Assembly: GCF_900172275.1 (NCBI RefSeq)
Contig: NZ_FWFT01000002.1
Coordinates: 496,001 to 560,000 of the forward strand
Length of the DNA: 64,000 bases
Direction of reading: 5' to 3'
DNA from: Pseudooctadecabacter jejudonensis
GTDB taxonomy: Bacteria; Pseudomonadota; Alphaproteobacteria; Rhodobacterales; Rhodobacteraceae
Each line of letters opens with the position of its first letter. Within the stretch, counting starts at the first letter, position 1. Under the pieces are notes generated by a model. It searched no databases. It had not been told where the DNA came from and was given only the letters and a program-made list of their open reading frames with translations. Both the position numbers and the translations under genes were made by a program. This document shows positions 26,879 to 36,177 of this stretch, one piece after another.

Positions 26879-27787
26879 TCACCACTCAAAGGCGTCGACG
26901 GTTTCGCGCTCACATAAGGTCATGATGTCCGACACATGGACCATCGGGGCAAGGTCCACGTCCGATTGCCCCTTGCGCACCAGATCCGCCATGCGGGCAT
27001 AAAGCGCGGGATATTCGCCAAGCTCCGCCAATGATTGGTCTGCACCATCCACGATGCACCGGTTGCCGCCCTCTTTCAGCTGCACCGCCGTGCCATCGGT
27101 GGCGGTCAACGTCATCTCCCACAGCTGCTCACCCTGCTTCAGCCAATCGAATGACGCAGTGACACCGCCCGTGAACGACAGTTCCGCCGCGACGGGCGTC
27201 TGCCTGTTGCGGGGCACCTGCACTATCCCGCGACGCAGATGAACCGGCGCTGGCAGTATCTCTGTCAGGATCGACAGCGCGTTGATGCCAGGGTCCAGCA
27301 CGCCCATGCCGCCTGGTTCCCACACCCAGTCCTGGCCTGGATGCCATTTGCGCACGTCTTCTTTCCAATCGATGTGCGCTGTCTCAATCGTCTTGCCCGT
27401 CAGCGCCGCTTTGGCCGCCGCCACGCCCTTGGCCATCCGGCTGTGCCATGTTGCAAACAGCACGACACCCGCCTCTTCCGCCATCGCCTGCAGGGCGTGG
27501 ACCTCTGCCACTGTGGCACCGGGCGGTTTTTCCAGCATCACATGCCGCCCCGCGCGAATGCAGGCTGCCGCGTAATCAAACCGGGGCACAGGCGGCAGGC
27601 AAAGGCTCACGACATTGATATCGAGGTTTTCCGCCAGCATAGTGTCTATTTCAGTGTAGGATGTGACCCCGTCAACTGTGCCGGACCGGCTGACTGTAGC
27701 GTCCAAATCCCACTCATCCGATGCGGCAATCGACGGGACGTGCTGATCTACAGCGATCTTGCCAATGCCAACCAATGCAACCTTCAT
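26879..27787 (-). CDS. Gfo/Idh/MocA oxidoreductase, probable D-galactose (L-arabinose) 1-dehydrogenase
   Basis: NAD(P)-dependent sugar dehydrogenase of 302 residues. It has N-terminal VALVGIGKIAVDQHVP, the catalytic-loop LEKPPGATVAE (E-K-P motif) and GGMGVLDPGINALSILTE, which resembles galactose 1-dehydrogenases of proteobacteria. Those enzymes turn D-galactose or L-arabinose into the lactone. The upstream neighbour, 12 bases away, is a sugar-acid dehydratase, consistent with a non-phosphorylative sugar route. The exact substrate cannot be read from sequence. Confidence 0.8.
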   Translation of the reverse strand: MKVALVGIGKIAVDQHVPSIAASDEWDLDATVSRSGTVDGVTSYTEIDTMLAENLDINVVSLCLPPVPRFDYAAACIRAGRHVMLEKPPGATVAEVHALQAMAEEAGVVLFATWHSRMAKGVAAAKAALTGKTIETAHIDWKEDVRKWHPGQDWVWEPGGMGVLDPGINALSILTEILPAPVHLRRGIVQVPRNRQTPVAAELSFTGGVTASFDWLKQGEQLWEMTLTATDGTAVQLKEGGNRCIVDGADQSLAELGEYPALYARMADLVRKGQSDVDLAPMVHVSDIMTLCERETVDAFEW

Positions 27788-27799
27788 ACCCGCCCCTCC

Positions 27800-29542
27800 T
27801 TAATGGGATTCACGGGCGACGTCGCTGCCACGGCGGCCCACCAGAAAATCGAAATCCGCCCCCTGATCGGCGCGGTTCACCTTGTCATGATACAGCTGTG
27901 CATAGCCGCTCGTGGGGCGCTCCACGGGGGGTGTCCACGCCTCCAATCGCCTTGCCAGCTCTTCGTCGGAAATATCCAGATGCACGCGGCGGCCTTCGAC
28001 GTCCAATTCAATCATATCGCCGTTTTGCACAACGGCCAGCGGGCCACCGGCAGCGGCCTCAGGGGCGGTGTGCAGCACCACGGTGCCATAGGCCGTGCCC
28101 GACATCCGCGCGTCTGAAATGCGCACCATATCCCGCACGCCCTGTTTCAACAGCTTGGCGGGCAAAGCCATATCACCGACCTCCGCCATGCCGGGATAAC
28201 CCTTGGGGCCGCAGTATTTCAGGACCATGACGCAGGTCTCATCAATATCCAGATCAGGCAGATCAATGCGCGCTTTATAGTCGTCGATGTCTTCGAACAC
28301 GACAGCCCGCCCACGGTGCTGCATCAAGTCAGGTGAGGCGGCAGAGGGCTTCAAGATCGCACCATTGGGCGCCAGATTGCCCCGCAACACCGCGATGCCA
28401 CCGGATTGGCGCAGCGCCTTTTCGGTCGGGACAATGACATCCTCGTTCCAGTTCTGAACGTCCTTGACCTCATCCCAAATGGGCCCGCCCGATACCGTCA
28501 GCGCATCCTTGTGCAGCAGCCCCATTTCACCCAGCCGTTTGAGGACGACAGGCAGGCCACCCGCGTAGAAGAACTCCTCCATCAACCATTTGCCCGACGG
28601 CAGCAGGTTCACGATCGTCGGCACGTCCTTGCCGCAGCGATCCCAATCTTCAAGCGTCAGATCGACCTCACACCGACCGGCCAGCGCCTGCAGATGCACC
28701 ACCGCATTGGTCGATCCACCAATCGCGCCATTGGTGCGGATCGCGTTCTCAAAGGCATCCTTGGTCATGATGTCGGACGGCTTCAGATCATCCTTCACCA
28801 TCTGCACGATGCGTCGTCCGGTCAGCTGGCTCATCATGCGGCGGCGGCTGTCGACGGCGGGAATCGCGGCATTGCCGGACAAGGCCATGCCCAGCGCTTC
28901 GGCCATGGACGCCATCGTGCTGGCCGTGCCCATGGTGTTGCATCCACCTGCAGACCGCGACATCGACCCTTCGGCCTCAACAAATTCGTCCGGCGTCATC
29001 TCACCGGCCTTCACGGCCTCATTGAACCGCCGGATGTGGGTGCCCGACCCCACACGTTCCCCCCGAAAATGCCCGTTCAACATCGGCCCGCCGGACACGA
29101 CGATGGCAGGCAGATCAACAGAGGCCGCCCCCATCAACAACGCGGGCGTGGTCTTGTCACAGCCCGCCATTAGCACAACGCCATCAATCGGCTTGCCGCG
29201 TAGTGCCTCTTCGACGTCCATCGCACACAGGTTGCGGAACATCATCGCCGTGGGGCGCAGCGCGCTTTCCGACGGGCTGAACACCGGAAATTCCACCGGA
29301 AAACCGCCCGCCTCCCAAACACCGTTCTTCACCTTTTCGGCCAGTTCACGCAGATGCCCATTGCAGGGCGTCAGGTCAGACCAAGTGTTGCAAATGCCAA
29401 TCACAGGCCGCCCGTCGAACAGATCGTCAGGGTAGCCTTGGTTCTTCATCCAGCCACGGTGATAAATCGCGTCCTTACTGGTGCCGCCGAACCATTCCTG
29501 CGACCGCAACTTGCGGGGCCAAGGGGCAGGTGTAAATGTCAT
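27800..29542 (-). CDS. IlvD/Edd family dehydratase, probable L-arabonate (sugar-acid) dehydratase
   Basis: 580-residue iron-sulphur dehydratase that removes water from an aldonic acid. Conserved cysteines lie in NTWSDLTPCNGH (Cys60), MAGCDKTTPALLMGA with the catalytic D-K pair, and SAGGCNTMGTAS; the late serine is in DARMSGTAYG. This set matches characterised pentonate dehydratases more than IlvD proper, which is why I favour L-arabonate or D-galactonate. It is the first gene of a two-gene unit with the sugar dehydrogenase. Confidence 0.82.
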   Translation of the reverse strand: MTFTPAPWPRKLRSQEWFGGTSKDAIYHRGWMKNQGYPDDLFDGRPVIGICNTWSDLTPCNGHLRELAEKVKNGVWEAGGFPVEFPVFSPSESALRPTAMMFRNLCAMDVEEALRGKPIDGVVLMAGCDKTTPALLMGAASVDLPAIVVSGGPMLNGHFRGERVGSGTHIRRFNEAVKAGEMTPDEFVEAEGSMSRSAGGCNTMGTASTMASMAEALGMALSGNAAIPAVDSRRRMMSQLTGRRIVQMVKDDLKPSDIMTKDAFENAIRTNGAIGGSTNAVVHLQALAGRCEVDLTLEDWDRCGKDVPTIVNLLPSGKWLMEEFFYAGGLPVVLKRLGEMGLLHKDALTVSGGPIWDEVKDVQNWNEDVIVPTEKALRQSGGIAVLRGNLAPNGAILKPSAASPDLMQHRGRAVVFEDIDDYKARIDLPDLDIDETCVMVLKYCGPKGYPGMAEVGDMALPAKLLKQGVRDMVRISDARMSGTAYGTVVLHTAPEAAAGGPLAVVQNGDMIELDVEGRRVHLDISDEELARRLEAWTPPVERPTSGYAQLYHDKVNRADQGADFDFLVGRRGSDVARESH

Positions 29543-29624
29543 GGCATCCTCCAGTCGTTGGGTTGGCTACGTTTCACCCCAGACCGCACCAGATGCAAGG
29601 GGCCGCGTCAGGGCGACCACAGGA

Positions 29625-30623
29625 TCAGCCGTCTTGCAGGATCGCATCTTCCCATTCGCGGATGAAAATCGCGCGCTTCATTTGGTCCAGATAGGTCATC
29701 AAAGCCGGATCGAGGGAAATGATCGTGGGGTTGCGCTGGGCTGCGGTCAAAGACGGCAAAGGAAACCTCTCCGCGTCGCCCGACGCCTGAACCGCCAGCA
29801 CATGCCGCACGAAAGCGTCCGCCAGATCCGGCGCACGCGTCTTGCCCGAGACCAAAACCGTCCGCATCATCGTGGTGGGAAACTCAGACGGCAGGATAAC
29901 CAACAAAGCGTCCTCCTCTTCAGCCCGCGCCTCGGCGTAACTGCCCAAAACATTATAGGCGACGACCAAATCGCCGGAGACCAGATCATCAATCATTGCG
30001 CCTGAACAGCAGTACAAATGCGCACCCATCCGGCCCATAACCTCAATCAGGCGCCAATAGGTTTCAGACGCGCGCGCGTCTTGCGTGGCAAACAAATACC
30101 CCAGCCCAGATTGCCGCACATCATAGGTGCCCACGCGGCCCTCAAAAACCTGGCTGTGATCGCGCATCAGGGCGATCATGTCCTGCCGTGTCTGCGGCAC
30201 AGGCAACGCCCCCAGCCCCCGCCGGTTGATCACAATCGCCGCCGGTTCAGCGGTGAAGGCAAACAGGCTGTCGCGCCACTTGGCCCAGGCGGGATGGCCC
30301 GTGTCTGACACCTGCGCGGCAAACCCGTCGTTGGCCAGTTTCAGCTGCAGGTCCATGGCGCTGGAAATGACCACATCGAACCCGTCGGGGGCCGCGCGAA
30401 AACGGGCGTCCAGATCGGCGGTGCCCGTCACCAGATATTCCACCGACACATCTGTGCGTCCGCGCAAGAAATCCTCAATGATCGGTGCAAAAAACGACGT
30501 ATCCGTGCTCGACAAGATCCGCAGCGACACATCGCCCGCGCCAAAGACCTGTCGGTCCTCCCAGTCCTGCGCTGCCACCATCCAAGGCAGCAGCCATAGA
30601 ATTAAAACTGCACCAATGCGCAT
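29625..30623 (-). CDS. PgtC-like periplasmic binding protein linked to a two-component system
   Basis: 332 residues with an N-terminal signal peptide (LILWLLPWMVAAQ, cleavage about residue 19) and an iron(III)/phosphoglycerate-type solute-binding fold (LRILSSTDTSFFAP, VVISSAMDLQLKL, YNVLGSYAEARA). No permease or ATPase follows. Its start lies inside the end of the sensor kinase gene (22-base overlap), so it is translated as the third gene of a regulator-kinase-binding protein set. In Salmonella, PgtC modulates a sensor kinase rather than transporting; a similar job is inferred here. Confidence 0.75.
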   Translation of the reverse strand: MRIGAVLILWLLPWMVAAQDWEDRQVFGAGDVSLRILSSTDTSFFAPIIEDFLRGRTDVSVEYLVTGTADLDARFRAAPDGFDVVISSAMDLQLKLANDGFAAQVSDTGHPAWAKWRDSLFAFTAEPAAIVINRRGLGALPVPQTRQDMIALMRDHSQVFEGRVGTYDVRQSGLGYLFATQDARASETYWRLIEVMGRMGAHLYCCSGAMIDDLVSGDLVVAYNVLGSYAEARAEEEDALLVILPSEFPTTMMRTVLVSGKTRAPDLADAFVRHVLAVQASGDAERFPLPSLTAAQRNPTIISLDPALMTYLDQMKRAIFIREWEDAILQDG

Positions 30624-31966
30624 GCGCCGCCTCCCTCACGGTTGCCAAGTGTCATCTGTCCGCCGTGCGCCTCTGTCACGGCCTGCGCGATGGTCAGCCC
30701 CAAACCAGACCCCACCTTATTGCCCGTATCACGTCCCCGCACAAACCGGCCCGACAACGTCTCAATCTCATCCAGATCAAAGCCGGGACCGTTATCCAAA
30801 ACAGAGACAAACACGCCTGAATTGTCCCCAACTTCAATCTCCACCACGGTCTCGGCGGGGGCATATTTCAACGCGTTGTCGATCAGATTGCGAAACGCAT
30901 TTTGCAACAAAATCGGATCACCCAGAAGATGCGCAGACCCTGATGCGCGCAACTCCAAACGAATGTCTTTCATGTCTGCAATCGGTGTCATCCGTTGCAC
31001 CAATTCCGCCAGCAAGGCGGCGATATCAACCTCAACCCGCTCCAGATTCTCGGCCCGAAACGTCACCATCGCATGATCCAGCAACTGCCCCGCCGCGCGG
31101 CTGCTTTCATCAATCGCACGCACCATCGACAACAAGGCCGTGCGGTTGTCGGGGCGATCAACGCGCTGCAACGTGGCCTCCGCATGGGACCGAACGGTGG
31201 CCAGCGGCGTGCGAATGCGGTGGGCGGCCTCGGCGATGAAGTCTTCCGACTGGGTCAACGTATGATCCAACCGCGACATAAAGGTGTTCAATGATCCGAC
31301 CAGCGGCACCATCTCGGATGGAACGGGCCGTGCCACAGGGCTCAGGTCTTGCGGGCCGCGCCGCGTCACCGATGTTGTCAGCCGACGCAACTGCGCGGAC
31401 GTGTCTGATGCCGCCCAAGTGGCCAGCGCCGTGGCCAGCGCGAAAAACCCCAACCCCAAAACCGCGACATTGCGCGAAATGCCGTTCAACGTGTTCGACA
31501 AGGCGTCCTGCGTTTGCGCGACAGACACCGACACCGTGCGCTGCCCATCTGCGGCAATCAACCTGCGTGCGCCGGTCGCCACGCGCACGGGATCGCCGCC
31601 CATGACCGATGTCGTGAAAATCTGTCCTTCGGGCATGGCGTCGGGCACCTCCAGATCGCCATAGCCAGACAGCAACTGACCATCCTCACGGATCGCGTAA
31701 AACACACGATCATCCGCATCCGTCGTCAGCATCGACAAGGATGAATACGGAAAATCAAGCGACACTTGCCCGTCTCTGATCACGGCCGAATCCAGGATCG
31801 ACGACATCGACGCGGCCAACACGTTGTCTTGCCCTTGCTGCGCGATTTGCGCCGACAGCGCGCGCACGGCCACATACAGGATCACCGCCAGAACCGCGGC
31901 GCCGCCCGTCAGGATCAACGCCAGCCGTGTGCGCAGTGATCCGCGCGCGTTCACCTCAGCCGTCAT
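30602..31966 (-). CDS. tctE: TctE-like sensor histidine kinase
   Basis: 454 residues: a first membrane helix (about 14-32), a periplasmic region, a second helix (about 165-185), HAMP-like linker, HisKA with AEAAHRIRTPLATVRSHAEA cut to its core AAHRIRTPL, and ATPase motifs NLIDNALKYAP, DNGPGFDLDE and GSGLGLTIAQA. The residue after the phospho-accepting histidine is Arg rather than Glu/Asp, which suggests reduced phosphatase activity. ATG at 31966 overlaps the regulator stop. The divergent tctCBA operon is the probable target. Confidence 0.87.
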   Translation of the reverse strand: MTAEVNARGSLRTRLALILTGGAAVLAVILYVAVRALSAQIAQQGQDNVLAASMSSILDSAVIRDGQVSLDFPYSSLSMLTTDADDRVFYAIREDGQLLSGYGDLEVPDAMPEGQIFTTSVMGGDPVRVATGARRLIAADGQRTVSVSVAQTQDALSNTLNGISRNVAVLGLGFFALATALATWAASDTSAQLRRLTTSVTRRGPQDLSPVARPVPSEMVPLVGSLNTFMSRLDHTLTQSEDFIAEAAHRIRTPLATVRSHAEATLQRVDRPDNRTALLSMVRAIDESSRAAGQLLDHAMVTFRAENLERVEVDIAALLAELVQRMTPIADMKDIRLELRASGSAHLLGDPILLQNAFRNLIDNALKYAPAETVVEIEVGDNSGVFVSVLDNGPGFDLDEIETLSGRFVRGRDTGNKVGSGLGLTIAQAVTEAHGGQMTLGNREGGGACALVQF

Positions 31967-32624
31967 GGTCCAACCTATAGCCCAGCCCGCGTAACGTCTT
32001 GATTTGCACGTCGGACCCATCCAGATGTTTGCGCAGCCGCCCGATGTAGACCTCAACCGCGTTCTCGGACACATCGTCATCGTATGAGAACAGACGATCC
32101 ACCAGCTTTTGCTTGGAAAACACCTGGCCTCGCGCGTTGATCAACAGCTCAAACAACCGCAGCTCCCTGTTGCGCAGCTCAACCGGTTGGCCCTTGACGT
32201 GCAGCTGCCCGCCCACCGCGTCAAATTCCACATCTCCCACCTGCAGAACCGACCGCGCCGATCCGTTCTTGCGCCGCAAAACCGCCCGACAGCGCGCCTC
32301 AAGTTCTGCGTGATCGAACGGCTTGGTCACGTAATCATCCGCCCCCAAATCCAACATACTGATTCGATCAGACACCTGACTGCGCGCGGTCAAAACGATG
32401 ACCGGCGTGTCATTCATCGCCGCGCGATGCTGCTTTAGGAAGGTGCGCCCATCGCCATCCGGCAACATGATATCCAGCAGGATCAGGTCGTATTCCCCCG
32501 CCTGTGCAAACCCCACCGCATCTGCAATTTTGCTTGCATGATCAACGCTGTGCCCGTCCAGCCGCAACCGCGACGTGACCGCCTGGGCAAGTTCTGCGTT
32601 GTCCTCAACCAACAGGTATTTCAT
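31956..32624 (-). CDS. tctD: TctD-like OmpR-family response regulator
   Basis: 222 residues: receiver domain with phospho-acceptor aspartate in LILLDIMLPDGDG (about residue 53) and the lysine of DDYVTKPFDH, followed by an OmpR winged helix (ELRNRELRLFELLINARGQV, TLRGLGYRLDHDG). First gene of the regulator-kinase-binding protein operon, divergent from tctC. Known TctD proteins activate tricarboxylate transport genes. Confidence 0.9.
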   Translation of the reverse strand: MKYLLVEDNAELAQAVTSRLRLDGHSVDHASKIADAVGFAQAGEYDLILLDIMLPDGDGRTFLKQHRAAMNDTPVIVLTARSQVSDRISMLDLGADDYVTKPFDHAELEARCRAVLRRKNGSARSVLQVGDVEFDAVGGQLHVKGQPVELRNRELRLFELLINARGQVFSKQKLVDRLFSYDDDVSENAVEVYIGRLRKHLDGSDVQIKTLRGLGYRLDHDG

Positions 32625-32648
32625 CGCGCATTCACCTTTTTGGGCACG

Positions 32649-32664
32649 TGACAGGTCTGTGTCA
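32649..32664. promoter_or_regulatory. Possible regulator operator upstream of tctC
   Basis: In the 101-bp gap between tctD and tctC there is an inverted repeat TGACA-N6-TGTCA. Its place fits an operator for the divergent TctD-like regulator, but it is short and unsupported by any known consensus I can cite. Confidence 0.3.
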
Positions 32665-32725
32665 GGTTGCCGTGCTCATACTCTGCCACCAGCCATGAGG
32701 AGTGGCTACCAAAAGGGAGAGACCA

Positions 32726-33712
32726 ATGAAAATGATGAAACTGGGCCGCCGCGCCCTCATGGCGACAGCTGTCGCGACATTCGGGTTTGGCACCGCTGCC
32801 ATGGCAGACGGCCACCAGATCCTGGACGAAGTGCACTTCCTGATCCCAGGCGGCGCTGGCGGCGGCTGGGACGGCACCGCGCGCGGCACGGGTGAGGCGC
32901 TGACCGAAAGCGGCCTCGTCGGGTCCGCGTCTTACGAAAACATGTCCGGCGGCGGTGGCGGCACAGCCATCGGCTTCCTGATTGAAAACGCCGAAAGCAA
33001 TTACGGCACGCTGATGGTCAATTCGACCCCCATCGTGATCCGGTCGCTGACGGGCGTCTTCCCCCACAACTTCCGTGACCTGACGCTCGTGTCCGGCACC
33101 ATCGGTGATTACGCCGCCTTGGTCGTGCCCGCAGACAGCGACGTTTCCGACATGGAAGGGTTCCTTGCCATGTATGACGCCGATCCAAACGGCACACCCA
33201 TCGGTGGCGGGTCCGTTCCGGGCGGCATGGACCACCTCGTCGCCGCAATGGTGATGGAGGCCTCTGGCCGTGACGCGCTGGGCGTGAACTACATCCCATA
33301 CGACGCAGGCGGAACCGCTATGGCAGCCCTGCTGTCCGGTGAGATCAAGGCGCTGTCCACAGGCTTCTCCGAAGCGGTCGATCTGGCCAACCAAGGCGAA
33401 GTCAAAATCATCGGCGTGACCTCTGAGGACCGTGTGGATGCGGCCCCCGACGCCATGACCATGATGGAACAAGGCATCGACACCACCTTCGTCAACTGGC
33501 GTGGGTTCTTCGCAGCGCCCGGCCTGCCCGATGACCAGCTTGAGGCGTATAAGGCCGCCATCGCCGCCATGTATGACACCCCCGAATGGGAAGCCGTGCG
33601 CGCGCGCAATGGTTGGGTCAACATCCACAACCCCGGCGACGATTTCCTGACATTCCTTGAAGGTCAAGAACAGGTGATCGGTGATCTGATGACGAAGCTC
33701 GGCTTCCTCTAA
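32726..33712 (+). CDS. tctC: Tripartite tricarboxylate transporter substrate-binding protein TctC
   Basis: Periplasmic binding protein of the TTT family, 328 residues. It has a twin-arginine-less signal peptide (KLGRRALMATAVATFGFGTAAMA) and the family hallmarks FLIPGGAGGGWDGTAR and GGGSVPGGMDHL. It captures a carboxylate for the TctAB membrane part. ATG at 32726 follows GGGAGA; an upstream in-frame ATG at 32702 is less likely. A hairpin after the stop separates it from tctBA. Confidence 0.93.
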   Translation: MKMMKLGRRALMATAVATFGFGTAAMADGHQILDEVHFLIPGGAGGGWDGTARGTGEALTESGLVGSASYENMSGGGGGTAIGFLIENAESNYGTLMVNSTPIVIRSLTGVFPHNFRDLTLVSGTIGDYAALVVPADSDVSDMEGFLAMYDADPNGTPIGGGSVPGGMDHLVAAMVMEASGRDALGVNYIPYDAGGTAMAALLSGEIKALSTGFSEAVDLANQGEVKIIGVTSEDRVDAAPDAMTMMEQGIDTTFVNWRGFFAAPGLPDDQLEAYKAAIAAMYDTPEWEAVRARNGWVNIHNPGDDFLTFLEGQEQVIGDLMTKLGFL

Positions 33713-33732
33713 GACATCGCAAACGCATATCG

Positions 33733-33759
33733 GGCGGGGCAGATCATGCCCCGCCTTTT
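33733..33759 (+). terminator. Attenuator between tctC and tctB
   Basis: A 9-bp stem GGCGGGGCA/TGCCCCGCC with a 5-base loop followed by TTTT. It should end part of the transcripts after tctC, giving more binding protein than membrane subunits. Confidence 0.75.
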
Positions 33760-33784
33760 CCTTTTGACACGCAGGAGACCGGCC

Positions 33785-34267
33785 ATGGCCCTCGATCGCT
33801 GGATCGCACTCATTCTGTTGGGGATCTGCCTTATCTACGGCTACACCGCATGGTTCACGATGGACGAAAGCCTCGCCCCTTTCATGCGCCGCAACCCCAT
33901 CTGGCCCAGCACCTTCCCCAAGGTCCTGTCCATCTTCGGCATCATCGCCTGTTTTGTCATCCTGTCGGGGCTTGAGAAAGGCGAACAAAAGATCGGTGAT
34001 ATCGACCATCGCCGCCTGACCGATTATTTCCTTGGCCAGGCGATCCTGTTGCTGGCCCTCATGGTGGTCTATGCGCTTTGCTTGCGCCCCCTTGGCTTCC
34101 TCGCCTCCACCAGCCTGTTTCTGATCCTCGGATCCTTCATCTTGGGCGAACGCAAGTTCCACATCATGATCCCCGTCGCCCTGATCGCGACCGTCGCCGT
34201 CTGGTACCTCGTGCAAGAGGTGTTGGGCATCTTCCTGCGCCCCCTCCCCTATTTTCTAGGAGCCTGA
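33785..34267 (+). CDS. tctB: Tripartite tricarboxylate transporter small membrane subunit TctB
   Basis: 160 residues with four hydrophobic helices (about 5-25, 42-62, 82-108 and 120-140), as in TctB proteins, which are poorly conserved in sequence. Identification rests on topology and on its place between tctC and tctA. ATG at 33785 follows AGGAGACCGGCC. Confidence 0.88.
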   Translation: MALDRWIALILLGICLIYGYTAWFTMDESLAPFMRRNPIWPSTFPKVLSIFGIIACFVILSGLEKGEQKIGDIDHRRLTDYFLGQAILLLALMVVYALCLRPLGFLASTSLFLILGSFILGERKFHIMIPVALIATVAVWYLVQEVLGIFLRPLPYFLGA

Positions 34268-34270
34268 CCC

Positions 34271-35764
34271 ATGCTCGAAGGTATCCTGATCGGCCTGCAA
34301 ACGGCCCTGTCCCTGCAAAACCTGATCGTCGTGATCGGTGGCTGCCTGATCGGCACATTCATCGGCATGCTGCCCGGCCTTGGGCCCATGTCCATCATTG
34401 CCATCATGATCCCCGTCGCCATCACCATGGGCGATCCGTCTGCCGCCCTGATCTTACTGGCCGGTGTCTACTACGGCGCAATCTTTGGCGGCTCGACCTC
34501 GTCGATCCTGCTGAATGCCCCGGGTGTGGCAGGCACCGTAGCATCGTCCTTTGACGGCTACCCGATGTCGCAACAGGGCAAGGCGGGCAAGGCGTTGACC
34601 ATCGCCGCCATCGCCAGTTTCGCGGGCGGCACCATCGGGGCCATCCTGTTGATGATCTTCGCGCCCATGCTGTCCTCGGTCGCGCTGCTGTTCCATTCCC
34701 CCGAATATTTCGCCCTGATGGTCGTGGGCCTGTCCGCCATCGCGGCCTTCGCAGGCCCAGGCCAAGTGACAAAGGCGCTGTTGATGACGATCTTGGGCCT
34801 GATCATGGCCACCGTGGGCGAAGGCGCACTGTTCAACCTGCCACGTTTCACCGCCGGCATCATGGATCTGCAATCGGGCTTTGGGTTCATCACCCTCGCC
34901 ATGGCCATGTTCGCCCTGCCAGAGGCCGTGTTCCTTGTCCTCAAACCCAAAAACCTCGGTGACGACGGAGGAGAGATCAAAGACCTGCGCATCACACGCG
35001 CCGAGGCCCGCGCCATTGCCCCCGTCATCGGCCGCCAATCCGTGCAGGGGTTCTTCATCGGTGTGCTGCCCGGTGCTGGCGCCACAATCGCGTCGTTCCT
35101 TGGTTATGCCGTCGAACGCAACATCGCGCCCAAGGCTGAACAGGACGAGTTCGGCAAAGGATCGATCAAAGGCCTCGCCGCGCCGGAAACCGCGAACAAC
35201 GCGGCCTGCACCGGGTCGTTCGTGCCCCTGCTGACCCTCGGCATCCCAGGGTCTGGCACCACGGCGATCCTTCTTGGTGCCCTCATCGCGCTGAATGTCA
35301 CCCCCGGCCCGCGCCTGATGGTGGATGAACCGCAAATCTTCTGGGCGGTCATCATGTCCATGTTCATCGGCAATCTGGTGCTGCTGATCCTGAACCTGCC
35401 CTTGATCCCCTACATCGCCAAACTGCTGGCGATCCCGCGCAATTACCTGATCCCGTTCATCCTGTTCTTCACCCTCATGGGCGCCTACATCGGCCAGAAC
35501 AACGCGACTGAACTGCTGCTGCTTGTCTTCTTTGGCATCTGCGGCATCGCGCTGAAATTCGCGAATTATCCATTGCCGCCCCTTCTGATCGGCTTCATCC
35601 TTGGCGGCATGATGGAGGACAACTTCTCACGTTCGATGCAGCTTTATGGCGGGGTGAATTTCGTGTTTGAACGGCCCATGACGCTTGCCCTTTTGCTGAT
35701 CGCGGCCGCCCTGATCATCCTGCCCATCGTCCGCGCCCGCAAAGCGCGCAAAGCGGCAGCATGA
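34271..35764 (+). CDS. tctA: Tripartite tricarboxylate transporter large membrane subunit TctA
   Basis: 497-residue permease with about 11-12 helices and the TctA signatures IGTFIGMLPGLGPMS (near residue 30), GVYYGAIFGGSTSSILLNAP, and PGAGATIASFLGYA in the second half. It is driven by an ion gradient and fed by TctC. It begins 3 bases after tctB and overlaps the VOC-protein gene by 4 bases. Confidence 0.95.
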   Translation: MLEGILIGLQTALSLQNLIVVIGGCLIGTFIGMLPGLGPMSIIAIMIPVAITMGDPSAALILLAGVYYGAIFGGSTSSILLNAPGVAGTVASSFDGYPMSQQGKAGKALTIAAIASFAGGTIGAILLMIFAPMLSSVALLFHSPEYFALMVVGLSAIAAFAGPGQVTKALLMTILGLIMATVGEGALFNLPRFTAGIMDLQSGFGFITLAMAMFALPEAVFLVLKPKNLGDDGGEIKDLRITRAEARAIAPVIGRQSVQGFFIGVLPGAGATIASFLGYAVERNIAPKAEQDEFGKGSIKGLAAPETANNAACTGSFVPLLTLGIPGSGTTAILLGALIALNVTPGPRLMVDEPQIFWAVIMSMFIGNLVLLILNLPLIPYIAKLLAIPRNYLIPFILFFTLMGAYIGQNNATELLLLVFFGICGIALKFANYPLPPLLIGFILGGMMEDNFSRSMQLYGGVNFVFERPMTLALLLIAAALIILPIVRARKARKAAA

Positions 35765-36177
35765 TTGCCTATGTGACCATCGGGGCGGATGATCTGGACC
35801 GCGCACAGCGGTTCTATTCCGCCCTGCTGATCCCACTTGGCTACGGGCTGGAAATCGGGCCTGAGGGGCTCAGTTTCGCGCTGCCCGTCCCCCACGGCCA
35901 AACGCCCGTTCACCCGGAATTCTACGTCAAACCCACCTTCAACGGGGCCCCTGCCACGGCAGGCAATGGGTCCATGACCGCATTTGAGGCTTCCGATCAG
36001 GCGCAGGTCCGTACCCTTCACGCAGCCGCGCTCTCTGCGGGCGGGACAGACGAAGGCGCCCCTGGCTTTCGCCCCGATTACGGCCCTCGGTTCTACGTTG
36101 GCTATCTGCGCGACCCGCAAGGCAACAAGATCGCATTGTTTTCGTCCAATCCGAACGATCCATCACGGAACGATTGA
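35761..36177 (+). CDS. VOC (glyoxalase/bleomycin-resistance) superfamily protein
   Basis: 138 residues with the VOC fold pattern: MIAYVTIGADDLDRAQRFYSALL at the start (beta strand and helix), YVKPTFNG, and C-terminal FYVGYLRDPQGNKIALF. The first metal position is not the usual histidine. Last gene of the tct operon by overlap with tctA. Substrate unknown. Confidence 0.82.
   Translation: MIAYVTIGADDLDRAQRFYSALLIPLGYGLEIGPEGLSFALPVPHGQTPVHPEFYVKPTFNGAPATAGNGSMTAFEASDQAQVRTLHAAALSAGGTDEGAPGFRPDYGPRFYVGYLRDPQGNKIALFSSNPNDPSRND

Noticed and set aside
32621-34216. A 531-codon open frame on the minus strand opposite tctC/tctB
   Set aside because: It mirrors tctC and tctB, has His/Gly/Asp-rich shadow composition and no domain; it is an antisense shadow of a GC-rich gene.
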